39,266 nucleotides of DNA from Rickettsiales bacterium. GTDB taxonomy: Bacteria; Pseudomonadota; Alphaproteobacteria; Methylaequorales; Methylaequoraceae. Location of the stretch: assembly GCA_002715305.1 (NCBI GenBank), contig PAYV01000007.1, positions 1-39,266 of the forward strand, given 5' to 3'. Of this stretch, positions 7,858-16,178 are shown piece by piece (the first letter of the stretch is position 1; each line of letters starts with the position of its first letter). The translations under genes were made by a program, and so were the position numbers. Under the pieces are notes generated by a model, which had not been told where the DNA came from, searched no databases, and saw only the letters and a program-made list of their open reading frames with translations.

Positions 7858-9303
7858 TCAATATTTTATAATTTTTTTGAAAGAAATATTTTTCATTATA
7901 TTCCTCTCATCCCTGGTAGAAAATAAATACGATATGAATAAAAATGAAACAGAAAAAATTAGAGATAGCAAAATCACTTCTTTAATAGCGAAGATTTGAT
8001 GCAATTTTATAAGAAAAATAGAAAGGATTAAAAGTAACAATTTCAAAAAAATAATTCTTTTAATTTTCCAAATAGCTTTCCAATATTTTTCAGCTAATAT
8101 GAGGTCAATAACTATTTTTATAAAAAAACTTACCGCAATAGATGATGCTATACCAAGAATACCGAAGTATTTACAAAGTATGTGCAATGAAATTATTGAA
8201 GTGATTATGTAAGCTGTGAATCCGAATAGTATCAATTCAGGTTTTTTGGAGATATATATTCCAATCTCAAGCATCCACCCTAGAAATTGTAAAGAATAAC
8301 CATAGCAAATAGGAAGAATTAAGAAAATACATGCTATGTATTTCTCTGAAGAGAGAAAAGAAACAATATTTTTAGAAAAACCAATTATTAAAATAATTAA
8401 AAATGAGATTGTCGTTGCAAATAAAAATAATATTAAATTAAAAATTTTTTCAGAGTCTTTTTCTTGATACTTTTTAAGCGCGAAAGGTCCCCAAGCTGAT
8501 TGAAAAGCTTGAGCAAGTACCCCAATGCATAATGAAATCTTAATTGCTACTGCAAACAAACCTAATTCATAATCACCAATAAATTCTTTTACAAAAAATC
8601 TTTCTAAAATTGGAACAAAAATTGAAATAACACAAACAATCCCGCATGGAATAGCATATTTCAAAAGTTTTTTAATCAGTATTTTATCAATCTTAAAATA
8701 AAAAAAATTTATTAATAGAAAAAATGAAATTATCGTAATAAAAAATTGGCCATATAATAAAAAATTGAAAAATGTAATTATATTTTTGTTCGTAGTTACT
8801 ACTAGATAGGTGCAAACCACAATAAGAAAAAAATTTAATATTGAAATAATCAAAAATTTAGTTTTTGAAAAAGTCCATCTAAATATATTTTCAGAAAAAG
8901 AAATAAATAAGATAAATGGAATTTGTAAAGTTATAATTAAAAATAATTCATTTGTATAAAAAAAATTTTCTAAATAGTCCCTTAGATATATTAATAAAAT
9001 TAAAACTATTACTAAAAAAATTATATGTATAAGAAAGGAGTTTGTTACTACAATTTTTTGTTTGTCTTTTGTTTTTTGTTCTTGAATATACCTTCCAACT
9101 GCAGAATCTTGACCAAATGTTGTAAATACGATTATAAGACTTATTAAACTTAGTAAAAAATCTAATCTTCCATAATCTTCTACACTAAAATAACGAGCTA
9201 GAAAAGGAAAGGTAATAAGAACAGATAATTTATTTAAACCTGTCATGAATCCATAAAATATAAGATCTTTTAAAAAAAGGAAAAAATTTTGATTCTTTTT
9301 CAA
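7858..9303 (-). CDS. Wzx-like polysaccharide flippase (MOP superfamily)
   Basis: A 481-residue protein that is almost wholly hydrophobic, with about 12-14 predicted membrane helices. The N-terminus (GLNKLSVLITFPFLARYFSVEDYG) is the classic start of the PST/Wzx family: an amphipathic entry, a first helix, and the F/YG turn before helix 2. The later FAVAIKISLCIGVLAQAFQSAWGPFA is the conserved central block with the SAWGPF motif. It would flip undecaprenyl-linked repeat units from the cytoplasmic to the periplasmic face. It overlaps the upstream glycosyltransferase reading frame by 4 bp and is the last gene of the long run beginning at 23,595; the next gene has its own promoter. No Wzy polymerase is seen near it. 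Confidence 0.88.
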   Translation of the reverse strand: MKKNQNFFLFLKDLIFYGFMTGLNKLSVLITFPFLARYFSVEDYGRLDFLLSLISLIIVFTTFGQDSAVGRYIQEQKTKDKQKIVVTNSFLIHIIFLVIVLILLIYLRDYLENFFYTNELFLIITLQIPFILFISFSENIFRWTFSKTKFLIISILNFFLIVVCTYLVVTTNKNIITFFNFLLYGQFFITIISFFLLINFFYFKIDKILIKKLLKYAIPCGIVCVISIFVPILERFFVKEFIGDYELGLFAVAIKISLCIGVLAQAFQSAWGPFALKKYQEKDSEKIFNLILFLFATTISFLIILIIGFSKNIVSFLSSEKYIACIFLILPICYGYSLQFLGWMLEIGIYISKKPELILFGFTAYIITSIISLHILCKYFGILGIASSIAVSFFIKIVIDLILAEKYWKAIWKIKRIIFLKLLLLILSIFLIKLHQIFAIKEVILLSLIFSVSFLFISYLFSTRDERNIMKNISFKKIIKY

Positions 9304-10118
9304 GATATACTCTCATATAATTCAGTGTAATTCTGAATCATTTTATTAAAGTCATATTTTTTTGAATCTTTTAATGCCTGCGCCCCCAATTTTTTAATAA
9401 TTTTTTTATTAATGATTAAATATTTCATAATATTGAAAAGCTTATGATGGTCATTTTTATCAATCAAAAAACCATTCTTATTATTTATTACATCCAGGTT
9501 GCCTCCAACACGTGTTGCAATCACTGGTATACCAAAACTAAGAAATTCCAAGATACTATTGGAAAAACCTTCTTCGTCAGATGATGATATTCCAATATCA
9601 CTAATTTTATAAAAATCCTCTATATTTAAGGATTGTTTAAAAAAATGAATGTGATTTTTAAGATTATATTCTTCTATCAAAATTCTCAGAGAACGTTCAT
9701 AAACTATATCACCACTTCCAACAAAGATAATTTTAAAGTTTTTATATTCTTTCAAAAGCAAATGTGCTGCCTTAATAACCATTTTATGATTTTTATATGG
9801 AATCAAATTGGCTATAACAGAGAAAATAATACTTTTTGAATTAGAATATTTGTTGAGGATACTAAAATCTGTAGACTTACTAAGTCGAGTTTTATTGTTT
9901 TTAAGCACTCCATTATATATGAGCTTGAGTTTATGTTTCATTACACCTTCTTTTTCAAGTTGACTAATTACTGCTTTTGAATTTCCTAAAGCATATTTAA
10001 CTTTAGAATGTAAAAATTTTTCAATTCTAGAAATTGGTATAAATTTGTATTTTTTTTGATAATTATTTAAAGATCTTCTACTCATTAATACATTTTTTTT
10101 TTTTAAGTATCCAACCAA
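9300..10118 (-). CDS. 3' part of a frameshifted glycosyltransferase (GT4 donor domain)
   Basis: This 272-residue frame continues the C-terminal domain of the gene that starts at 11,610. In-frame material begins at the KKKN that follows the A run; the first five residues lie in the overlap with the other frame. It contains the end of the acceptor domain (FIPISRIEKFLHSKVKYALGNSKAVISQL), the linker LIYNGV, and the donor domain with IFVGSGD, ISSSDEEGFSNSILEFLSFGIPVIAT and GGNLDVI, all standard GT4. As a stand-alone protein it would lack the N-terminal half of the acceptor domain, so it is best read as the tail of a split gene. With 11 rather than 12 A residues at 10,093-10,104 the two parts join into a protein of about 769 residues. 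Confidence 0.8.
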   Translation of the reverse strand: MVGYLKKKNVLMSRRSLNNYQKKYKFIPISRIEKFLHSKVKYALGNSKAVISQLEKEGVMKHKLKLIYNGVLKNNKTRLSKSTDFSILNKYSNSKSIIFSVIANLIPYKNHKMVIKAAHLLLKEYKNFKIIFVGSGDIVYERSLRILIEEYNLKNHIHFFKQSLNIEDFYKISDIGISSSDEEGFSNSILEFLSFGIPVIATRVGGNLDVINNKNGFLIDKNDHHKLFNIMKYLIINKKIIKKLGAQALKDSKKYDFNKMIQNYTELYESIS

Positions 10119-11610
10119 TTAATCCACCAAATATATATGATTGAGGTAAAAAACAATGAATAATCTGAGGTTTAAATAAATTCAAGTAATAAAGTACTTT
10201 AAAAAAATTTATGAAGTGATCAATTTTTTTAAAAATTGGTTTTTTTGGCTTAATAACTCTAACAAACGGATTTAGTTCTTTGAAAAGATTTCCTTCTTCA
10301 TTTAAAAGAAATAAATCAATATTGAAAATATTTCTGTCAAGATTATTAATTAAACTAATTAGATGTCTTTCTGTACCGCCAAGATTCAAAGAACCAATAA
10401 TAAATGAAATTCGTATTTTTTTATTTTTATTTTGATACTGTATTTCATTTTTTAATTTTGATATATATTTTTTTTTAAACTGAAAATACCATTTTCTATT
10501 TTGACTTCCTTTTTTTACTTCAATACTTTTATCAAACTTTAATAGATAATTTGCAATTTCACTGGGATTATTTATGTTTATAAAATTAGGAAGTGTTATC
10601 TTCTTTTCTAAATATCTGTCTTTAATACTAAGTTGATGAAAAAAATTTTTTCCTCTATTTATGAATTCCCAACCGCAGGAACCCCAGAACATATTTGCAA
10701 ATTCTGAGGAACCTATATCACAAACATCAATAAGATTATAAATTTCTGTTCTTTTAAGTTTAGGTATCCATAAAAAATGCTTTTCTAATCCATATTTTGA
10801 AATTAGTTTTTTAGTATCTTCAACATCTGGACCATACTCAGTAAGAATTACATAGATATTTTTTTTGTATGAAAGGGAGTAATATTGCTTAACTCCTTCA
10901 ACCAACCAATTGTTTCTTTTACCAAATCCATCCATATAATTTTTATATGGTAAATTTTTCCAAAAGTGAGCTACATGAGAAAATATTTTTATTGAGCTTT
11001 TTGGAAGTTTTCCAATTTTATGCATCCACAATTCATTAGTCTTATAAAGTTTTTCTTCAAATAGGGGAAAAATTGGGATTATATTTGGTAGAATTCCCAT
11101 TTTTTTAAATGTATTCAATGAAAAATCATGAAGATTAAATGTTGTTATACTATTGCAATTATCCAATGAACTATACTGAAGAAAGGAACAAATTTTAAAC
11201 CATAATATCTTCGGAAAATTTAACATTTTTCTTGAAAATATTATTTCTTTCAAATTATCAGTATTTTCGTTTATATGCTCAATACCTTCCCCATAAGGCA
11301 TAAAAATGTTTAATTTTCTGTGAATTTTTTTTAAAATATAAGGTGATATCCCGTTTCCAATTAAAAAATCAAAAGTTTTTAATTTATCTATTAAGAATTC
11401 CTTATTAAAAAATAGAATATCAGGTTTACCATTGGAAACTCCTAAATTATGAATAAATTTTTTCCATTTAGAAAGATCATGGGAATCTTCTTCTGGAAAA
11501 AAAAATTCATTGTTGAATAAAAATAAATGGGCATCATAACCTTCATTTCTAAGTATTCTCATAAGAGAAAAGTTATTATTATTCATATTTCCTAAAAGTC
11601 CAATTTTCAT
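10078..11610 (-). CDS. tandem glycosyltransferase: complete GT-B-like domain plus truncated GT4 domain (frameshift at its end)
   Basis: A 510-residue frame with two parts. Residues 1-395 form a GT-B-like protein (MKIGLLGNMNNNNFSLMRIL start, ILTEYGPDVEDTKKLI and SSEFANMFWGSCGWEFINRGK in the donor half). From about 398 a second glycosyltransferase begins, IRISFIIGSLNLGGTERHL, typical of a GT4 N-terminus, reaching IIHCFLPQSYIFGGLIGWIL and then failing in KKKKCINE-stop after a run of 12 A. The proper continuation is in the next frame (9,300-10,118). There is no stop or ATG between the two parts, so the gene looks like a true fusion of two transferases, or two genes fused by loss of a stop. It overlaps the HisF-like gene by 4 bp. 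Confidence 0.78.
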   Translation of the reverse strand: MKIGLLGNMNNNNFSLMRILRNEGYDAHLFLFNNEFFFPEEDSHDLSKWKKFIHNLGVSNGKPDILFFNKEFLIDKLKTFDFLIGNGISPYILKKIHRKLNIFMPYGEGIEHINENTDNLKEIIFSRKMLNFPKILWFKICSFLQYSSLDNCNSITTFNLHDFSLNTFKKMGILPNIIPIFPLFEEKLYKTNELWMHKIGKLPKSSIKIFSHVAHFWKNLPYKNYMDGFGKRNNWLVEGVKQYYSLSYKKNIYVILTEYGPDVEDTKKLISKYGLEKHFLWIPKLKRTEIYNLIDVCDIGSSEFANMFWGSCGWEFINRGKNFFHQLSIKDRYLEKKITLPNFININNPSEIANYLLKFDKSIEVKKGSQNRKWYFQFKKKYISKLKNEIQYQNKNKKIRISFIIGSLNLGGTERHLISLINNLDRNIFNIDLFLLNEEGNLFKELNPFVRVIKPKKPIFKKIDHFINFFKVLYYLNLFKPQIIHCFLPQSYIFGGLIGWILKKKKCINE

Positions 11611-12362
11611 TTATTTAAAACCTCAACAATTTTTCTTGTATCTATAAAATTTACTAAAACACCCATATTTTTTTTTTGGTAAACAACCATACTACCAAGA
11701 CCTACGGCTGACACTCCACATTTTAGAATTTTTTTAATATGTTTTAAATTTCCTGCACCACCATGAGCAATAACTGGAATATTTATCGCCCTTACAATTT
11801 GCTCTATAAATTCATAGTCAAATCCATTCCAAGTTCCTTCATGATCTATTGATGTTAAAATAATTTCACCAACACCATCATATTCTAATTGTTTAACCCA
11901 ATTTAGGATTTCATATTTTTGTTTATTCCTACCAGAATTTGAAAATATTATTTTTTTGCCGTTTATATATCTATAATCAATAGAAGCAACAATCGCTTGA
12001 CTTCCGAATTCATTTGACAAATTCTTCATAAAATTTTTATCAATGTAACTGTGTGTGTTCACAACTATTTTTTCAACACCAAGTCTAAAAAGTGACTCTG
12101 CATCCTTGATTCTACAAATCCCACCTCCATATGCTAATGGCATGAAACATTCCGAGGCTAACTCTGATATTAAGTTGAGATTAATTTTTTTTTGGTTGGT
12201 TGCATCTACATCAAGTAAAATCATCTCATCAACTTCGAGTTCATTGAATATTCGAGCAGTATTACATGGATCACCTATATAATTAAACTTATCAAAGTTT
12301 ATTGTTTTTATTAAACTTCCATTTTTAATCAGTAAAACTGGAATCATTCTTGGTTGTATCAT
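11607..12362 (-). CDS. hisF: HisF-like cyclase subunit of the sugar acetamidino-forming set (HisF2/AglZ type)
   Basis: A 251-residue (beta-alpha)8 protein. It aligns without gaps to HisF at the N-terminus, but the catalytic Asp11 of histidine-pathway HisF is Leu11 here (IPVLLIKNG). The second catalytic Asp is kept (SIDYR, Asp129), as are the phosphate-binding blocks AYGGGI (78-83), VNTHSYI and AHGGAG. Loss of Asp11 argues against histidine biosynthesis. This pattern, with HisH and WbpG directly upstream, is that of the HisF2 proteins that help pass ammonia from glutamine to an N-acetyl sugar. It overlaps HisH by 1 bp and the downstream glycosyltransferase by 4 bp. Confidence 0.88.
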   Translation of the reverse strand: MIQPRMIPVLLIKNGSLIKTINFDKFNYIGDPCNTARIFNELEVDEMILLDVDATNQKKINLNLISELASECFMPLAYGGGICRIKDAESLFRLGVEKIVVNTHSYIDKNFMKNLSNEFGSQAIVASIDYRYINGKKIIFSNSGRNKQKYEILNWVKQLEYDGVGEIILTSIDHEGTWNGFDYEFIEQIVRAINIPVIAHGGAGNLKHIKKILKCGVSAVGLGSMVVYQKKNMGVLVNFIDTRKIVEVLNK

Positions 12363-12964
12363 TATATTTCACAAAAGTTTTTTAATATTTTCATACCATG
12401 CTTATGACTCTTCTCTGGATGAAATTGAACTCCATAAAAATTTTTAAATGCAAAAGATGAAGTGAAGTCTTCACCATAATGTGTTTCTAAAATTTCATAT
12501 TTTTTGTTCTTTAGTTTAACAACGTATGAATGAATAAAATAAAATTTGGTTTTTTTGGTGAGATTGGAATTTAATTTTACTTTATTTTTTATTTTTACAT
12601 TATTCCAACCCATGTGAGGAAGTATCAAATTAGAACTTTTAATTTTTTTCACTTCTCCATCAACCCATCCAAGTCCAGGTAGTTGACCTTCTTCGCTTTT
12701 TTTAAAAAGAATTTGCATTCCCAAGCATATTCCTAAAATTGGACTTTTTTCTTTCAAAACTTTATGTTCTAAGATGGAAAAAAAAGATGATTCTTTTACT
12801 TTTTGCATGGCATTATCAAATGAACCAACCCCTGGTAAAATAAACTTATTAGATTTGTTTAAATCATTTTCATGGCGACAAATAATATTTTTTATACCCA
12901 TTCTTTTGTACATATTGCTTATTGATGCAATATTTCCTAATCCAAAGTCAAGTATTCCAATCAT
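12362..12964 (-). CDS. hisH: HisH-like glutamine amidotransferase subunit for sugar acetamidino formation
   Basis: A 200-residue class I glutamine amidotransferase. The catalytic triad is complete: Cys80 in LGICLGMQ, His182 and Glu184 in QFHPEKS. The start IGILDFGLGNIASI, the loop FILPGVGSFDNAM and the HMGWNNV segment are typical of HisH. It hydrolyses glutamine and would channel ammonia through the HisF-like barrel to the amidotransferase encoded just upstream. The start overlaps the WbpG stop by 4 bp. As an intact triad is present it should be active. The sugar-modifying role rather than histidine synthesis rests on the neighbours and on the altered HisF partner. Confidence 0.9.
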   Translation of the reverse strand: MIGILDFGLGNIASISNMYKRMGIKNIICRHENDLNKSNKFILPGVGSFDNAMQKVKESSFFSILEHKVLKEKSPILGICLGMQILFKKSEEGQLPGLGWVDGEVKKIKSSNLILPHMGWNNVKIKNKVKLNSNLTKKTKFYFIHSYVVKLKNKKYEILETHYGEDFTSSFAFKNFYGVQFHPEKSHKHGMKILKNFCEI

Positions 12965-14133
12965 TTACAATATTTTAAATAAAAGCTATAAGGTACAAGG
13001 TTTCTTTTTGATAAAAATAAGAATAATAATCTCATTCTTTCAAAAATTTTTTTATAGGTTTTATAGTCCTTCCAGCATTTAGGACGAGCATTCATTATTG
13101 AATTGTATTCATTATTTTTTATACTGAGTCTTTTTTGAAAATACTCAATTAACTCAGTGGTATCAGTTATTTTTTTATTATAGGTTTTCCAGGCTTGTGT
13201 TCTTGACATCTTTTTGCTTCTCACCTGGGCTGACAATGTATTATTCCTTAGATCAACGTTAAACTTCTGGGGGTTATAAACTTTATGGTAAAACGAAGTC
13301 ATAATATTTTCAAGATGATGTCCACCATAATACTTCCATTTGAAGTTTTTCTTCAAAAATTTCTGTGCTTCTTCTTTTGAATATTCAATATACCAAAAAG
13401 GTCTTATTTTTTTTATTTTTTTAAAACATGTCCAATATAAAAACCTTGATAATGTCATTAGTGGGTAAGTTTGCATTTTCATTGTACCAAATTGTTTGTG
13501 TATATCTTTTATATACATTCCATCAAAATAGTTTTTATTTAATGGCGTAATACCTTCTTCAACAAATGAATGACCTTCTAGTATGTATGAAATATTATAT
13601 TTATTAGCTGCTCTATACATAACTTCTGCAAGCGCTAGGTCAGTTGAAGCTTCTATTTCTGGAACTCCAGCTTTAAAAAATGATCTAAAAATATCATCCA
13701 TTTCTTTGTTATTTACCACATAAGTATAAAGATCAATATCAAGAATCTTGAGTACTTTTGCTATATTCATAGTCGCTATTGATGAATTAAACGTATTATC
13801 AAAATGGACGGCTAGTGGACGCAATTTCCATTTTTTTTTCGCAAGATATAATAAATATGATGAGTCAGTTCCTCCACTTACACCTATAATACAGTCATAT
13901 TTCTTTTTCTGTCCAGCCCGTTTAATATCAATAAGAATATTACTTAATTTTTCTTTTCCAAGCTCCTTACCAGTACCATAATTACTCTTGAGCTCCAATA
14001 TTTGATTGCAGTAATTACAAACTCCATTTTTATCAAAAAAAATTCCAGGTACATCTAAATCATATATACAATTTGTACATACTTGAATTTCCTTACCTCT
14101 TTTTTTTAGTAACTTTTTATTTGAATCTTTCAT
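12961..14133 (-). CDS. wbpG: N-acetyl sugar amidotransferase (WbpG/PseA family)
   Basis: A 390-residue PP-loop ATP pyrophosphatase. An N-terminal zinc-type cluster has Cys19, Cys22, Cys39 and Cys42 (CTNC...CNYC), followed by the PP-loop SGGTDSS at 86-92, which binds and activates with ATP. WbpG and PseA convert an N-acetyl group of a nucleotide sugar to an acetamidino group using ammonia. In the Pseudomonas O5-type pathway WbpG works with HisH and HisF, exactly the trio encoded here in sequence. The likely substrate is the UDP-2,3-diacetamido uronic acid made by the WbpB/D/E set 6 kb upstream. A 17 bp overlap joins it to the formyltransferase gene. A pseudaminic or legionaminic substrate is possible, but no synthase for those sugars is present. 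Confidence 0.9.
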   Translation of the reverse strand: MKDSNKKLLKKRGKEIQVCTNCIYDLDVPGIFFDKNGVCNYCNQILELKSNYGTGKELGKEKLSNILIDIKRAGQKKKYDCIIGVSGGTDSSYLLYLAKKKWKLRPLAVHFDNTFNSSIATMNIAKVLKILDIDLYTYVVNNKEMDDIFRSFFKAGVPEIEASTDLALAEVMYRAANKYNISYILEGHSFVEEGITPLNKNYFDGMYIKDIHKQFGTMKMQTYPLMTLSRFLYWTCFKKIKKIRPFWYIEYSKEEAQKFLKKNFKWKYYGGHHLENIMTSFYHKVYNPQKFNVDLRNNTLSAQVRSKKMSRTQAWKTYNKKITDTTELIEYFQKRLSIKNNEYNSIMNARPKCWKDYKTYKKIFERMRLLFLFLSKRNLVPYSFYLKYCK

Positions 14134-15049
14134 GATTACACTTTAACAATTCTTCTATTAATTGTTTTCCACCTATATTTTCTGCATCTAAAATTTCTAA
14201 TAAAAAATCATTACATTTTACATAAATTTTTTTTTGCAAAACAAATATTTGTCCTGGTTTTCCAAAAACTAGGGGTTTATAAGCAATTTTGGACTTGAAG
14301 ATTATTACTTGCTTTTTATTAAGAAATGTAAATGCTCCAGAATATGGTCTGGAAGATGCTCTTATTAAATTATATATTTTATGAGCTTTAAAATTCCAAT
14401 CGATTATTGAATCATCTGGTATTCTATTGAGTCCATATGACTCTTTTTTTTTTCCTGAAGAAGTTTTTTTATTCCCTTCTAAAATTTGTTTTAAATTTTT
14501 ATCTAATAAATCTAATGTCGCGACTTTGCATTTTTCAATCAAGTCAGAAATATAATCAGTTTTTTTAATTATAAATTCTTTTCTTGCATATATTTTTCCT
14601 GCATCAATATTTTTAGATATTTCAAAAAGGGATACTCCTGTTTTTTTTAATTCATTTATAATTGCCCAGTTCAATGGTGCATGCCCTTTTAGTTGAGGCA
14701 ATAAAGAGGAATGAATTCCAAGGCAAATCCTTATGTTATTTAATATTTTAGGTGGTATATTGTGAAACCAGCCCGCTGCAAGTATTACTTCTGTTTTAGA
14801 CGTGTTTAAGAAACTATTCAAATTGTTAGTATTATTCTTATAAAAGAAAGTGGGGATATTATGCTTGTCTGCTATTGATGAAAGATTTGTAAATCTAACA
14901 TTTTTTAATTTCTTTTTACTATAGCTAATAGAAATTTTTTCTTTAATGGTAACCACGCCATTCAAATTATACCCTTTTTTTAATAAATAATTGAAAATAT
15001 GCAAAGTTAAGTCAGTTGAACCAAATAAAGTGATTTTATTTTTTTTCAT
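14117..15049 (-). CDS. sugar N-formyltransferase (ArnA-N/Fmt family)
   Basis: A 310-residue protein with both parts of the family. The N-terminal catalytic domain has GIHSSLLPQLKGHAPLNWAI (111-130) and KNIDAGKIY (147-154). The C-terminal Fmt-C-like domain has DDSIIDWNFKAHKIYNLIRASSRPYSGAF. His113 and Asp149 match the catalytic His and Asp of ArnA, but the Asn expected two residues before the His (FNLH in ArnA) is Gly111. It should use 10-formyl-tetrahydrofolate to formylate an amino group on a nucleotide sugar. It overlaps the DegT aminotransferase upstream by 14 bp, which would supply that amino group. Initiator-tRNA formylation is less likely given the context. Confidence 0.82.
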   Translation of the reverse strand: MKKNKITLFGSTDLTLHIFNYLLKKGYNLNGVVTIKEKISISYSKKKLKNVRFTNLSSIADKHNIPTFFYKNNTNNLNSFLNTSKTEVILAAGWFHNIPPKILNNIRICLGIHSSLLPQLKGHAPLNWAIINELKKTGVSLFEISKNIDAGKIYARKEFIIKKTDYISDLIEKCKVATLDLLDKNLKQILEGNKKTSSGKKKESYGLNRIPDDSIIDWNFKAHKIYNLIRASSRPYSGAFTFLNKKQVIIFKSKIAYKPLVFGKPGQIFVLQKKIYVKCNDFLLEILDAENIGGKQLIEELLKCNHERFK

Positions 15050-16151
15050 TTTTTTTTAAACTTAAAAATTTATTAAATATTTCTAGAACATAACTTTGTT
15101 CATTACTTGTCATTTGATAATAAAGAGGTAAGGCTAATGTGTGTTGAGCAAGGAAGACACTGTTATTTAAATTTCTACAAACTTTTACATTTTTATTTTT
15201 TTTGAATGCATTATGCTGATTTAAAGCATAATAACCAATTTGAGCCTCTATTCCCTTAGATCTTAAATACTTCATAGCTTGATCTCTATTATTAAGTGTA
15301 ATACAAAAAGTTTGATAAGAATGTTTTGAATTTTTAGTTACTTCTTGTATTTGTATATTCTCGTGTTTAGACAATTCATTTTTATAATTTTGTACAATAT
15401 TATGTTTTTTTTTCAAAATTTTATCAAAAATTTTTATTTGATTGATTCCAAATAACGCATTTATATTAGACATTTTAAGATTAGTTCCTGAAATTTTAAA
15501 TATAGATTTACCCTCTTTTTTTAACCCAAAGTTTTTAAACATTCGCAACCACTCAATTTTTTTTGTATGATTGGATGCAACTACCCCTCCTTCTCCAGTA
15601 GTAATTGATTTCCTGGGATGAAAGCTAAAGATTGTATAATCTGCTATATTTCCAATTTTTTTTTTTTTGTAAGTTGTTCCTAAAGCAGCTGCAGCGTCCT
15701 CAATAATTACAAATCCATACTTTTTCTTAAGCTTAAGAAGTTTATCGTAGTTTAATGAATTACCAAAAACAGAAACAGGAATAACAACTTTTGTTTTTGT
15801 CGATATGTTTTTAGACAGTTCATCAAAACATAAATTATAATCGTATTTATTAACATCAATTAATTTTATTTTATGATTATAAAGTATTGCAGGAGATATC
15901 GTAGCAGGGTAAGAAAAATTTGGAGCTATAATTTCGTCATTTTTTTTTAAATTTAAACTTTTAATTACAGCTTCTAATGCTGTAGTAGCAGATGTAAAAG
16001 CAATACAATCTTTACAACCAATATATTCTTCAAGAAGTCGTTCAAATTTTTTTGTGTAATTTCCTTCAGTTAAGAATCCTGTTTGTATTAGGTTTCTGAT
16101 TTCTTGATATATACTTTTTGTTATGTATGGTCTAGCTAATGGAATTTTCAT
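15036..16151 (-). CDS. DegT/DnrJ/EryC1/StrS-family sugar aminotransferase
   Basis: A 371-residue PLP enzyme of normal family length. Key residues: the phosphate-binding TSATTALE (53-60), NFSYPATISP at 78-87, the cofactor Asp152 in IIEDAAAALGT, and the Schiff-base Lys181 in FSFHPRKSITTGEGGV. These enzymes transfer an amino group from glutamate to a keto-sugar nucleotide. Direct coupling to the formyltransferase (14 bp overlap) suggests they make an N-formylamino sugar together. A 4,6-dehydratase to provide the 4-keto substrate was not found in the window. It is clearly different from the WbpE-like aminotransferase in the same run. Confidence 0.88.
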   Translation of the reverse strand: MKIPLARPYITKSIYQEIRNLIQTGFLTEGNYTKKFERLLEEYIGCKDCIAFTSATTALEAVIKSLNLKKNDEIIAPNFSYPATISPAILYNHKIKLIDVNKYDYNLCFDELSKNISTKTKVVIPVSVFGNSLNYDKLLKLKKKYGFVIIEDAAAALGTTYKKKKIGNIADYTIFSFHPRKSITTGEGGVVASNHTKKIEWLRMFKNFGLKKEGKSIFKISGTNLKMSNINALFGINQIKIFDKILKKKHNIVQNYKNELSKHENIQIQEVTKNSKHSYQTFCITLNNRDQAMKYLRSKGIEAQIGYYALNQHNAFKKNKNVKVCRNLNNSVFLAQHTLALPLYYQMTSNEQSYVLEIFNKFLSLKKNEKK

Positions 16152-16178
16152 AAAAGCTTTTTGTTTTAAAATGCGTAT

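Noticed and set aside
12362..12964. hisH/hisF as part of a histidine operon
   Set aside because: No other his genes are adjacent, HisF lacks Asp11, and WbpG is directly coupled; sugar modification explains the set.
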